In this document: in pieces, positions 35,810 to 44,213 of the stretch | Numbering within the stretch: position 1 is the stretch's first letter | Layout: each line of letters opens with the position of its first letter | Assembly (NCBI RefSeq): GCF_900142295.1 | Contig: NZ_FSRL01000001.1 | Location: forward strand, 682,001 to 746,000 | Length of the DNA stretch: 64,000 bases | Origin: Vannielia litorea | GTDB lineage: Bacteria > Pseudomonadota > Alphaproteobacteria > Rhodobacterales > Rhodobacteraceae | Direction: 5' to 3' | Translations under genes and position numbers: made by a program | The notes under the pieces: model-generated | Seen by the model: only the letters and a program-made list of their open reading frames with translations | What the model was told of the DNA's origin: nothing | Database searches by the model: none

Positions 35810-36412
35810 TCAGTTCCGCCGGTACTGGCCATGTCCGTTGCCACCCCGGTCGTCGCCGCCACGGTGCTCGCCGCGCTTGTGCATGCGCTCACCGTCCCGC
35901 TTGCCACGCCCTTCGCCGCGCTCGGCGAGGAAGGCCATGGCCGTCTCGAACTCCTGCTCGGAGACGTTGCCGTCGCCGTTGGTGTCCATTCTCTCGAACA
36001 GTTTGCCCAGCATCTCCCCGCGGCGCTCCTGGGCCTTCTCGGGCCGTGCGGCGGCCATCTCCTCGGCGGAGACGGTGCCGTTCTTGTCGGTGTCGAGCCG
36101 CTCGATCATGCGCTCGGCGCGCTGCGTGCGGCGGGCCTCCTCGCGGGCGGCCTCGGCGGCGATCAGCTCTTCGGCGCTGATTTCGCCATCGCCGTTGGCA
36201 TCGGCGCGGGCAAAGCGCACGGCGTCACCTTCGGCAAGTTCCTCGGCCGAAAGCTGGCCGTCGGCGTTGGTATCGAGTTCGGTAAAGCTGGGCGGCGTCG
36301 GGTCGGCGCCCGGGCCCATGCCCATGCCGCCGCCGGGGCCGCGGGCCTCGGCCATCGGCGCAATGGCCATGCCGGTGGCGATCAGGGTGCTGAGAAGCAG
36401 AATGCGTTTCAT
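35810..36412 (-). CDS. Secreted four-EF-hand calcium-binding protein
   Basis: The 200-aa protein has a signal peptide (MKRILLLSTLIATGMAIAPMAEA) and four canonical EF-hand loops: DTNADGQLSAEE, DANGDGEISAEE, DTDKNGTVSAEE and DTNGDGNVSEQE. A His/Gly/Arg-rich tail follows. It should bind calcium in the periplasm or outside the cell. It lies 117 bp upstream of the ECF gene in the same direction; AGGAGG precedes the ATG at 36412. The longer frame upstream of this ATG is not protein-like. Confidence 0.87.
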   Translation of the reverse strand: MKRILLLSTLIATGMAIAPMAEARGPGGGMGMGPGADPTPPSFTELDTNADGQLSAEELAEGDAVRFARADANGDGEISAEELIAAEAAREEARRTQRAERMIERLDTDKNGTVSAEEMAAARPEKAQERRGEMLGKLFERMDTNGDGNVSEQEFETAMAFLAERGEGRGKRDGERMHKRGEHRGGDDRGGNGHGQYRRN

Positions 36413-36678
36413 CGTGTCGGTCCTCCTGGGGAGTGCTCGTGGTTGGTTGCCTCTGGGCCGTCTTGCTGGCCCGTTGATGCTTCTCAAACGGCGCCGGGCG
36501 GGGCTTCCGTCGAAACCGGGCAAAAAAACTTTGCAGGTTGATTTGCGACATCCCGCCGCAAGGACAATCTGTGCCCTCACGCTTTGCCGCCGTTTGGCAT
36601 AGATTGAGGGCAACGCGAGTTCAGCGCCCGCCACCATTTCCGGCAGAAGTCGGGCGCACCCAAACCATGGAAGTTCAG

Positions 36679-37089
36679 ATGATGCAGCCAGAGAGTGCCT
36701 TGGCGGATGACGCCTTGATCGAGGATCGCCCGGCGAAAGCCGCCATGCTGCGTGGCTGGCGGCGGCGCTGCCCGTCCTGCGGCAACGGCCCGATGATGGC
36801 GGGCTATCTCAAGGTCCGCGAGAGCTGCCCGGTCTGCGAGGAGGAGCTGCACCACCAGCGCGCCGACGATGGCCCGGCCTATCTGACCATCCTCATCGTC
36901 GGGCATCTGCTCGCGCCGCTCATCCTTATTGTCTATACCAACTTCCGGCCCGATCCGCTGGTGCTGGCCACCGGCTTTTCGGTTGGATGCGTGGCGCTTT
37001 CGCTCTACCTTCTGCCCCGGCTCAAGGGCCTGATGGTGGGCCTGCAATGGGCCAAGCGGATGCACGGGTTCGGCGAGAAGTCGGCCTGA
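36679..37089 (+). CDS. DUF983 zinc-ribbon membrane protein
   Basis: The 136-aa protein has a zinc ribbon with CPSCGNGPM and CPVCEEEL, then two membrane helices (YLTILIVGHLLAPLILIVYTNF, ATGFSVGCVALSLYLLPRL). It fits DUF983, small inner-membrane proteins of unknown role, often near cytochrome-oxidase genes. I chose the ATG at 36679 with GGAAG 5 bp upstream; an ATG at 36667 would add four residues. It is 31 bp before the NUDIX gene. Confidence 0.85.
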   Translation: MMQPESALADDALIEDRPAKAAMLRGWRRRCPSCGNGPMMAGYLKVRESCPVCEEELHHQRADDGPAYLTILIVGHLLAPLILIVYTNFRPDPLVLATGFSVGCVALSLYLLPRLKGLMVGLQWAKRMHGFGEKSA

Positions 37090-37120
37090 CCCGGGCGGCC
37101 CGCGGCAGGGCGGGAGACCC

Positions 37121-37807
37121 ATGACCACGACAGAAATCGACAAGACCGCGATCCGGGATGCGGCGACCATCATCCTCTACCGCGACGGTGCGGAGGGGGT
37201 GGAGGTGCTGATGGGCCAGCGCGGCGCCTCGGCCGCGTTCATGCCCAACAAGTTCGTCTTTCCCGGCGGCGCGGTGGATGCCGTGGATGCCACCGTTCCC
37301 TTCGCCAGGGGCCCGGACCCGCTGTGCGCGGCGCGGCTTGCACTGGAATCGGGCGAGGGGATGGGCGCTGCCCTGCTCGCGGCGGCGATCCGAGAGCTTT
37401 GGGAGGAGACCGGCCTGATCCTCGGCGTGCCGGGGGACTGGGCGGGCGAGGCCCCGCGCGGATGGCGCGGCTTTGCGGCCACGGAGCATCTGCCTTCGGC
37501 CGAGGGGCTGCGCTTTGTCTACCGGGCGATCACCCCGCCGGGCCGCCCGCGCCGCTTTGACGCGCGCTTCTTCCTCGCGCCGGCCTCACGGGTGGCCGGT
37601 GATGTCGACGACTTCTCCCGCGCGGAGGACGAGCTTTCGCTGCTCCAGTGGATCCCGCTCAGCCGCGCCCGCAGCTTCGACCTGCCCTTCATCACCGAGG
37701 TGGTGCTGGGCGAGGTGGCGGCCCTGACCGGGCACGATGATCCGCCCGAGGGGGTGCCGTTCGTGCGGAACGACGATCTCGTGGCCGGGATCCGGCGGCT
37801 GCGCTGA
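37121..37807 (+). CDS. NUDIX hydrolase
   Basis: The 228-aa protein begins with the NUDIX beta-sheet (ATIILYRDGAEGVEVLMGQRG, KFVFPGGAVD) and has the catalytic helix core AAIRELWEETGLIL, with the two Glu of the REUxEExGU motif intact. The spacing between the G and the REL segment is enlarged by an insertion, as in NUDT8/NUDT19-like CoA or related pyrophosphatases. The exact nucleotide substrate is unknown. Confidence 0.88.
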   Translation: MTTTEIDKTAIRDAATIILYRDGAEGVEVLMGQRGASAAFMPNKFVFPGGAVDAVDATVPFARGPDPLCAARLALESGEGMGAALLAAAIRELWEETGLILGVPGDWAGEAPRGWRGFAATEHLPSAEGLRFVYRAITPPGRPRRFDARFFLAPASRVAGDVDDFSRAEDELSLLQWIPLSRARSFDLPFITEVVLGEVAALTGHDDPPEGVPFVRNDDLVAGIRRLR

Positions 37808-37867
37808 CGGGGCCGCAGCGGCTCAAGCCTCTTCCCACGGCCTCGAACGCGGCGTAAAGCGTGCCTT

Positions 37868-39097
37868 ATGCACACGATTCCTCTCCGCGAGGCTCATGCC
37901 CTTCCGCGCTGGCGCCAGCCGATCACGCTGCTTTTCCTGATGGCCGTGGCCATGCCGCTGGCCTTTGCCACCTGGGCGGCCCTGCTGAACAATTTCGTCA
38001 TCGAAGTGGCTGGGTTCGACGGGCGCGACATCGGGCTGCTGCATACGGTGCGCGAAATTCCGGGCTTTCTCGCGGTCGGCGTCATTGCCCTGCTGCTGTT
38101 CATCCGCGAGCAGGTGCTCGGGTTGATCTCGCTGATCCTTCTGGGCGCGGCCACGGCGCTCACCGCCCAGTTCCCCTCGCTCGGGGGCATCCTGACGATC
38201 ACCATGCTCTCGTCGATCGGCTTTCATTACTTCGAGGCGGTCAACACTTCGCTCCAGCTGCAATTCCTGAAGATCGAACGCGCGCCGCAAATGCTGGGCT
38301 GGCTCCTGGCGGCGGGCTCGGCGGCGACGCTGGTGGCCTATGGCGTCATCATGCTGACCTGGGAGGCTTTCGAGCTGTCCTACGCGATCGTCTACTGGGT
38401 CTCGGGCGGCGCCTGCGCGGCAATCGCGCTCTTCTGCCTCCTGGCCTACCCGCGTTTCGAAGGGGAGCACCGCCAAAACACCCGCATGGTGCTGCGCCGC
38501 CGCTACTGGCTCTACTACACCCTGCAATTCTTCGCCGGGGCGCGGCGGCAGATCTTCGTGGTCTTTGCCGGGTTCATGATGGTCGAGCGCTTCGGGTTCG
38601 AGGTGCATGAGGTGACCGCCCTCTACATGGTGAACCTCGTGGCCAACATGATCTTCGCGCCCTTGATGGGCCGGCTCGTCGGCAAATGGGGCGAACGCAA
38701 CGCGCTGATGTTCGAGTATGCCGGGCTCGTCTGCGTCTTCACCCTCTACGGCGGGATCTACTGGTTCGGCTGGGGCGTGGTGCTGGCCGCCACGCTCTAC
38801 GTCGTCGATCACATGTTCTTTGCCCTCGCACTGGCGCTCAAGACCTACTTCCAGAAGATCGCCGACCCGGCCGACATCGCGCCCACGGCGGCGGTGGCCT
38901 TCACCATCAACCACATTGCCGCGGTCTTCCTTCCGGCGCTGCTAGGGTACCTCTGGGTCGTCTCTCCGGGGGCCGTCTTTGCCTTGGCTTCGCTGATCGC
39001 CTGCGGCTCTTTCGGGCTCGCCACACTTATCCCCCGACATCCCGCGCCGGGCAACGAAACGCGGTTTTCCGCTCATCTTGCGGCCCCCGCAGAGTAA
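37868..39097 (+). CDS. Major facilitator superfamily transporter
   Basis: The 409-aa protein has about twelve hydrophobic segments, with the short cytosolic loop RLVGKWGERNAL after TM8 and a central loop YPRFEGEHRQNTRMVLRRRYW. No substrate-specific motif is recognised. It starts MHTIPLREAHALPRW at 37868 and is not closely coupled to the upstream NUDIX gene (60 bp) or to msrA (76 bp). Confidence 0.87.
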   Translation: MHTIPLREAHALPRWRQPITLLFLMAVAMPLAFATWAALLNNFVIEVAGFDGRDIGLLHTVREIPGFLAVGVIALLLFIREQVLGLISLILLGAATALTAQFPSLGGILTITMLSSIGFHYFEAVNTSLQLQFLKIERAPQMLGWLLAAGSAATLVAYGVIMLTWEAFELSYAIVYWVSGGACAAIALFCLLAYPRFEGEHRQNTRMVLRRRYWLYYTLQFFAGARRQIFVVFAGFMMVERFGFEVHEVTALYMVNLVANMIFAPLMGRLVGKWGERNALMFEYAGLVCVFTLYGGIYWFGWGVVLAATLYVVDHMFFALALALKTYFQKIADPADIAPTAAVAFTINHIAAVFLPALLGYLWVVSPGAVFALASLIACGSFGLATLIPRHPAPGNETRFSAHLAAPAE

Positions 39098-39173
39098 CGA
39101 TCCCGGCAAATGACGTGAATCCATCGGCCCGGATGCTATATCATCCGACAAGAAACTCTTGAGGGAGCTGCGC

Positions 39174-39827
39174 ATGTTCGGATTTGGCCGCGACAAGACG
39201 ATGATGGTGGGCGAGGGCGATGCCCTGCCGGGGCGGATCGCCAGGATCGCCACGGCAAAGTCCCATTTCGTGAACGGCGCCCCGCTGACCGACACGGTGC
39301 CGCCGGGTCAGGAGGCCGCCATGTTCGGCATGGGCTGCTTCTGGGGCGTGGAGCGCCTGTTCTGGAAGATCCCCGGCGTCGAACTGACGATGGTGGGCTA
39401 CGCCGGCGGGTTTACCCCCAATGCCACCTATGAAGAGGTCTGCACCGGTCGGACCGGCCACAACGAGGTGGTGCGTCTGCACTTCGACCCGGCGCACGTG
39501 AGCTACGACGCGCTTCTCACCGCTTTCTGGGAGGGCCACGATCCCACCCAGGGGATGCGGCAGGGCAATGACCGCGGCACCCAGTATCGCTCGGGCATTT
39601 ACGTGTTCAACGACGCGCAGAGAGAGGCCGCCGTGGCCTCCAAGGCGGCCTACCAGGAAGCTCTCGATGCAAGGGGACTGGGCCGGATCACCACCGAGAT
39701 CGTCTCCGCGCCCGAGTTCTACTTCGCCGAGGAGTATCACCAGCAGTATCTCGCCAAAAATCCCGGCGGCTACTGCGGCCTTGGCGGGACCGGCGTGACC
39801 TGCCCGGTGGGCCTCGGCGCAAGATGA
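39174..39827 (+). CDS. msrA: Peptide methionine-S-sulfoxide reductase A
   Basis: MsrA repairs Met-S-sulfoxide in oxidised proteins. The 217-aa protein has the catalytic GCFWG motif (C55), [24 protein letters not shown] and a C-terminal [14 protein letters not shown] with two candidate resolving cysteines. I chose the ATG at 39174 with GAGGGAG 6 bp upstream. The N-terminal 40 residues form an extension typical of longer alphaproteobacterial MsrAs. Confidence 0.95.
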   Translation: MFGFGRDKTMMVGEGDALPGRIARIATAKSHFVNGAPLTDTVPPGQEAAMFGMGCFWGVERLFWKIPGVELTMVGYAGGFTPNATYEEVCTGRTGHNEVVRLHFDPAHVSYDALLTAFWEGHDPTQGMRQGNDRGTQYRSGIYVFNDAQREAAVASKAAYQEALDARGLGRITTEIVSAPEFYFAEEYHQQYLAKNPGGYCGLGGTGVTCPVGLGAR

Positions 39828-39834
39828 ATGCGCG

Positions 39835-39854
39835 CCCCGGCGCCATCGCCGGGG
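39835..39854. terminator. GC hairpin after msrA
   Basis: CCCCGGCG / CGCCGGGG forms an 8-bp perfect stem with loop CCAT, 7 bp after the msrA stop. No T run follows, so terminator function is uncertain. Confidence 0.4.
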
Positions 39855-40000
39855 ACGCCGCGCGCCTCAGCCCCGATGTGCCGACCGGCACCACGGCGAC
39901 AGGTTGGTGAAGCTCCCGGCAGGCAAGGTGCAACCCCGCCACCCTTGACCGCCCCGCACATTCCTCCTACCCGGCGTCCTGTCGCAGCAGGAGCCAGCCC

Positions 40001-40870
40001 ATGCCCACCTTCACCGCCCTCACCACCCTCTCCGGCAAGGAGGCCGCCGAGGCGCTGGGCGAGGCGCTCGAGCGCCTCCAGCCCGAACCCACCGGCGTGG
40101 GCGTCTTCGAGGTCGAGGATGGCTCGGGGCTCTGGGAGGTCGGCGGCTATTTCGTCGAGGCCCCCGATACCGCGGGGCTGGACCTGCTCGCCGCGGCCTT
40201 TGGCGCCAGGCCCTTTACCATCTCCGAACTGCCCGAGACCGACTGGGTCGCCCACGTGCGCCGCGAGTTGGCCCCGGTCGAGGCCGGGCGCTTCTTCGTC
40301 TACGGCTCCCATGATGCCGACCGCGTGCCCGAAGGCGCCGAGCCGCTGCTGATCGAGGCCGCGATGGCTTTCGGCACCGGCCACCACGGCACCACGCTGG
40401 GCTGCCTGCGTGCCTTCGACCGGCTGTTGACCGACGGCCTCGCGCCGTGCCCCGTGGCCGATGTGGGCTGCGGCACCGCCGTGCTGGCCATGGCCGCCGC
40501 GCGGGTGTGGCAGACGCCCATCATCGCCTCCGACATCGACCCGGTTGCGGTTGAAGTGGCCGGGGCCAACATGGCGGCAAACGGCCTGACCGGACGCGTG
40601 CAGTGCATCGAGGCCACCGGGCTCGACCACCCCACGCTTGCCGAGGCATCTCCTTTCGGCCTCATCTTCGCCAACATTCTCAAGGGCCCGCTGATCGGCC
40701 TCGCCCCCGATATCGCCAGCGCCCTCGCGCCCGGAGGCTATGCGATTCTCTCCGGCCTGCTGAACGATCAAGCCCCTGATGTGACGGCGGCTTACGTAGC
40801 GGAAGGCCTTACTGTCGCCAGCGCCGACACAATCGGCGACTGGACGACGCTCTGTCTCCGCAAATCCTGA
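40001..40870 (+). CDS. prmA: Ribosomal protein L11 methyltransferase
   Basis: PrmA methylates lysines and the N-terminus of L11. The 289-aa protein has an N-terminal substrate-recognition domain (to about 115) and a SAM-binding domain with AMAFGTGHHGTTLGCL, VADVGCGTAVLAMAAAR and IFANILKGPLIGLAP (NILxxPL-like). CAGGAG is 8 bp before the start. It ends 88 bp before a small unknown gene. Confidence 0.93.
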   Translation: MPTFTALTTLSGKEAAEALGEALERLQPEPTGVGVFEVEDGSGLWEVGGYFVEAPDTAGLDLLAAAFGARPFTISELPETDWVAHVRRELAPVEAGRFFVYGSHDADRVPEGAEPLLIEAAMAFGTGHHGTTLGCLRAFDRLLTDGLAPCPVADVGCGTAVLAMAAARVWQTPIIASDIDPVAVEVAGANMAANGLTGRVQCIEATGLDHPTLAEASPFGLIFANILKGPLIGLAPDIASALAPGGYAILSGLLNDQAPDVTAAYVAEGLTVASADTIGDWTTLCLRKS

Positions 40871-40958
40871 TCGGCTGCCCAATTTCCGCCCAAATCAAGG
40901 CGCATCTTCTGCATTCAGGCGGGGGCTTGCGCGAACAGATTTTCGGACGGAGAGCACC

Positions 40959-41300
40959 TTGGCCGACCCTATCATGCAGAACTTCGCCGGCCGCATTCGG
41001 CGGATCGAGAAAATCCACCGCAAGGGTGGCGGTTTCGAGGCCGCCGGAACCCTGGGGCAGAGCTTTTACACCCGCACCAAGCGCACCCGTCGCCCGGTGC
41101 TCCGGCCCGCGCTGACGGTGCTGACGGTATTCCTGGTGTTCAAGGCCATGACCCTCGCGCACCTTGGCAGTGCCGATTACACCGCACGGCTCGATGGCCT
41201 GCGGACCGGCAACACGGTGCAGCAGGTCGGCGCGCACCTCATGGCGATCGACCCGATCACCCAGGCCGCCGCCGCAGGGATCAGGCCGCTCCTGCGCTGA
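40959..41300 (+). CDS. Single-span membrane protein of unknown function
   Basis: The 113-aa protein has a basic N-terminal half (IRRIEKIHRKGGG, TKRTRRPVLRP), one hydrophobic segment (ALTVLTVFLVFKAMTLAHLG, about 51-70) and a C-terminal periplasmic tail. It resembles small proteins seen across roseobacters. I chose the TTG at 40959 because GGACGGAGAG precedes it and it gives the MADPIMQNF start; an ATG at 40974 is the alternative. No function is known to me. Confidence 0.65.
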   Translation: MADPIMQNFAGRIRRIEKIHRKGGGFEAAGTLGQSFYTRTKRTRRPVLRPALTVLTVFLVFKAMTLAHLGSADYTARLDGLRTGNTVQQVGAHLMAIDPITQAAAAGIRPLLR

Positions 41301-41371
41301 GCCTCGGCGCTCAAGCTCGGTTTCCGGTTCGGGGTGCGTCGTGACCGCGGCGCACCTCTTGGCGTCTGGGG

Positions 41372-42232
41372 CTATCCCATGTCCTTCAGCAGAGCGGCGA
41401 TATGCCCCGGCCAGTCGCGCTCTCCAACCGAGGCCGTCCGCACCAGCCCGTCGAAATGCCCGGTGATCGCCTGCACCCGCTCGCGGTCGCGGAAGGCGAG
41501 GTAGGAGGAGCCGAGGTAGAGCACCGCCAGCAGCGGCCCGAATACCGTGACCGGGGCGGAGAAGACCCGCCGCTGGTCGAACAGGAAGATCCTCAGTTGC
41601 GGGTAGAACTGCCGGTGCAGGTCGGCCATCCATCCGAGTTGTTCGCGTCGCAACGCCTCTGGCAGGCCCGCGTAATAGCCGGTGCCGGTGGCAAAGGCGG
41701 TCATCTCGTCGAGCGGCAGCGCGATCTCGTAGTCGCTGCCCGAGCCGCGCATCCAGTCCAGCCGGTCCTGAGCCGCACCGATCGCCTGCGCCGTCGTCTT
41801 GCCGAGATGGGGCGCATACTCCCAGTGCAGGATGGCCGGGGTCTTCAGCATGTCGGGCAGGGTGGCCGGCACGTGGCGGATCTTGTAGCCCGCTGCCTCC
41901 TGGTGCCAGGCGAAGATCTGGTCGTCGATCAGCGCGCGCTCGGCCTGGGTGATCGACAGGGCGGCTCGGGCAAGCTGCGCCGCCCGCTCCGGCCGGTCGG
42001 TCAGGCCCAGCAGCCAGTCGGCGCTGATGCCCAGCGCGCCGGCGAGATCGCCCAGCAGCTGCGCGCCGGGCAATCGCGGCGTGTCGCCCCGCAAGAGCTG
42101 TGACAGGGTCGACCGGCTCACGCCCACCGCGCGGGCGAGCGCGGCCTGGCTCATGCCGGCCTCCGCCAGGGCTCTCGCCACGCGATCGCGGAACAGCGCC
42201 GCACGCGCCCGTTTGTCGACTTTGTCGCTCAT
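41372..42232 (-). CDS. XRE-family regulator with large C-terminal domain
   Basis: The 286-aa protein has an N-terminal Cro/C1 helix-turn-helix (about 12-66; SQAALARAVGVSRSTLSQLLRG, ALGISADWLLGLTDRPE) and a roughly 210-residue C-terminal region with no motif I recognise (ILHWEYAPHLGKTTAQAIG, FYPQLRIFLFDQRRVFSAPVTVFG). The tail could bind an effector. I chose the ATG at 42232. It is divergent from a fatty acid desaturase gene, its likely target. Confidence 0.8.
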   Translation of the reverse strand: MSDKVDKRARAALFRDRVARALAEAGMSQAALARAVGVSRSTLSQLLRGDTPRLPGAQLLGDLAGALGISADWLLGLTDRPERAAQLARAALSITQAERALIDDQIFAWHQEAAGYKIRHVPATLPDMLKTPAILHWEYAPHLGKTTAQAIGAAQDRLDWMRGSGSDYEIALPLDEMTAFATGTGYYAGLPEALRREQLGWMADLHRQFYPQLRIFLFDQRRVFSAPVTVFGPLLAVLYLGSSYLAFRDRERVQAITGHFDGLVRTASVGERDWPGHIAALLKDMG

Positions 42233-42261
42233 GTGTTCATAACTATCAACATCGCTGAGAT

Positions 42262-42271
42262 TTGTTAACAA
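42262..42271. promoter_or_regulatory. TTGTTAACAA palindrome in the XRE/desaturase region
   Basis: A perfect 10-bp palindrome lies 29 bp upstream of the XRE start and 88 bp upstream of the desaturase start. Its place in the divergent promoter region makes it the best operator candidate; no binding data are implied. Confidence 0.4.
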
Positions 42272-42359
42272 GAGATCGCCTTATGCGGCGGGTTGCCTGA
42301 GAGTATTCTGGTTCCAACACTCTGAAAAACAGGCAAAACCGCCGGATACAGGAGCTCCC

Positions 42360-43280
42360 GTGAGCGCGACCTACCGCCGCCCGGCCATCACCGAATGGCC
42401 CACTCTCTGCCTGCTTGCCGCCTGCTATGGCGTCTTCGCCCTTGGCACCACGGCGGTCTGTGAAGTCTGGTTGCCGCTCGGCATGGTGCTGACGACGCTG
42501 ACCGTTGTGCTGCACTCCTCCCTGAGCCACGAGCTGATTCACGGGCACCCCTTCCGCTCCCGGATCGCCAACGCCGCGCTGGTCTTTCCGGCACTCGGCC
42601 TGTTCATCCCGTATCTCCGCTTCCGCGACACCCACCTTGCCCACCACCAGGACAGCCTGTTGACCGACCCCTACGACGACCCCGAGAGCAACTACCTCGA
42701 CGCGGGCGACTGGGCACGTCTCCCGTCGTGGCGGCGGCTGGTGCTGCGGGTGAACAACACGCTGGCGGGCCGGATCGTTCTGGGGCCGCTGATCGGCCAG
42801 CTGGCCTTCATGCGGCGCGACTGGAGGGCGATCCGCGCGGGCGATCGCCGCGTGGCCGGGGGCTGGGTGCTGCACCTTGCCGGCCTCGTGCCGGTTTCGC
42901 TCTGGCTGTCCGTGGCGCAGATGCCGCTCTGGGCCTATGTCGCCTGCGCCTACGCCGCTCTCTCGATCCTCAAGATCCGCACCTTTCTCGAGCATCAGGC
43001 CCACGAGCGTGCCCGGGGCCGGACGGTGGTGATCGAGGATCGCGGGCTGCTGGCTTTTCTCTTTCTCAACAACAACCTGCACGTGGTGCACCACATGCAT
43101 CCGCGCACCCCGTGGTACCGGCTGCCCCGGCTCTACTTCGCCAACCCGGCGCGCTACCTCAGCCGCAACGAAGGCTACCGCTACCGCTCCTACGGCGAGG
43201 TCTTCCGGCGCTATTTTCTGTCGGCCAAGGACCCGGTGCCCCATCCAATCTGGCAGCGTCAGGGGCCGCCTGCGCCCTGA
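42360..43280 (+). CDS. Fatty acid desaturase-like membrane diiron enzyme
   Basis: The 306-aa membrane protein has the three His boxes of membrane di-iron enzymes: HELIHGH (57-63), HLAHH (92-96) and HVVHHMHP near residue 243. It has two to four hydrophobic segments. It should desaturate or hydroxylate acyl chains or a related lipid; the specific substrate cannot be read. The GTG at 42360 is 5 bp after AGGAG. Upstream is the divergent XRE regulator, downstream a DMT permease gene after 39 bp. Confidence 0.85.
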   Translation: MSATYRRPAITEWPTLCLLAACYGVFALGTTAVCEVWLPLGMVLTTLTVVLHSSLSHELIHGHPFRSRIANAALVFPALGLFIPYLRFRDTHLAHHQDSLLTDPYDDPESNYLDAGDWARLPSWRRLVLRVNNTLAGRIVLGPLIGQLAFMRRDWRAIRAGDRRVAGGWVLHLAGLVPVSLWLSVAQMPLWAYVACAYAALSILKIRTFLEHQAHERARGRTVVIEDRGLLAFLFLNNNLHVVHHMHPRTPWYRLPRLYFANPARYLSRNEGYRYRSYGEVFRRYFLSAKDPVPHPIWQRQGPPAP

Positions 43281-43319
43281 CGCTTTTCTTCGACCAGGCG
43301 ATGTGCGCATAGCACAACC

Positions 43320-44213
43320 ATGGACTGGCTCTGGATTCCCTTCGCCCTCGCCGCCGCCCTGATCCAGGCGATGCGCTTCATGGTGCAGAAACAGATGGCG
43401 CAGGCGGGCCTCACGGCGACCGGCGCGACATGGGCGCGGTTCCTCTACTCGCTGCCGATGATCTGGCTGGCGCTCTGGGCGATGGTCAGCCTCCGGGGCA
43501 TGTCGCTTCCGGAGCTGGGCGAGCGGTTCTGGCTCTGGGCCGCGATCGGCGGCAGTTCCCAGATCCTCGCCACCGTCTTCACGGTCATGCTCTTTGCCCG
43601 CCGGAACTTTGCCGTGGGCATCACGCTGCGCAAATCCGAGGTGCTGCTCACCGCCGCCGTCGGCTGGGCGCTGCTGGGCGAAACACCCGGCTGGGCCGGC
43701 CTCGCGGCGATGGTGCTGGGCATGGTGGCGATCCTGATGCTCTCGGGCACCGGCGGCAAGCTGCGGCTCGACGGTCCCTCCGCCGCGCTCGGCCTCGGGG
43801 CGGGGCTGTTCTTTGCCTTTTCCGGCGTCGGCTACCGGGCCGCCACGCTGGAGGTGGGCACGAGCGACATCCTCCTGCGCCCGGCCCTCGCGCTGGGCTG
43901 CGTCGTGATCCTGCAAAACCTGCTGATGCTCGCCTGGCTCCTCGCCCGCGACCGAGGCGAAATCTTCCGCGTGCTCGCCGCCTGGCGCCCCGGCCTCGCG
44001 GTCGGCATCACCTCCTTCGGCGGCAGCTTCTGCTGGTTCGCCGCCTTTGCCCTGCAATCCGCGGCCATCGTCTTTGCCGTCGGTCAGGTGGAGGTGCTCT
44101 TTTCCATGATCATCGGCGCGCGGGTGTTCTCCGAGCGCCTCGCACCGCGCGAGTTTGCAGGCATCGCCCTGCTCATCGCCTCGGTCATCGCCCTCGTCGC
44201 GGTTACGGGGTGA
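43320..44213 (+). CDS. EamA/DMT-family transporter
   Basis: The 297-aa protein has ten predicted helices in two EamA repeats, with the Arg-Lys-Ser segment AVGITLRKSEVLLTAAVGWALLGE and the second-repeat counterpart ALQSAAIVFAVGQVEVLFSMIIGARVFSERL. DMT transporters export metabolites; the substrate is unknown. Its end overlaps the SLC13 gene end by 11 bp. Confidence 0.88.
   Translation: MDWLWIPFALAAALIQAMRFMVQKQMAQAGLTATGATWARFLYSLPMIWLALWAMVSLRGMSLPELGERFWLWAAIGGSSQILATVFTVMLFARRNFAVGITLRKSEVLLTAAVGWALLGETPGWAGLAAMVLGMVAILMLSGTGGKLRLDGPSAALGLGAGLFFAFSGVGYRAATLEVGTSDILLRPALALGCVVILQNLLMLAWLLARDRGEIFRVLAAWRPGLAVGITSFGGSFCWFAAFALQSAAIVFAVGQVEVLFSMIIGARVFSERLAPREFAGIALLIASVIALVAVTG

Noticed and set aside
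42246..44057. A 603-codon minus-strand frame opposite the desaturase and DMT genes
   Set aside because: Pro/Arg/Glu/Gln-rich antisense of two clearly coding plus-strand genes; no recognisable motif.
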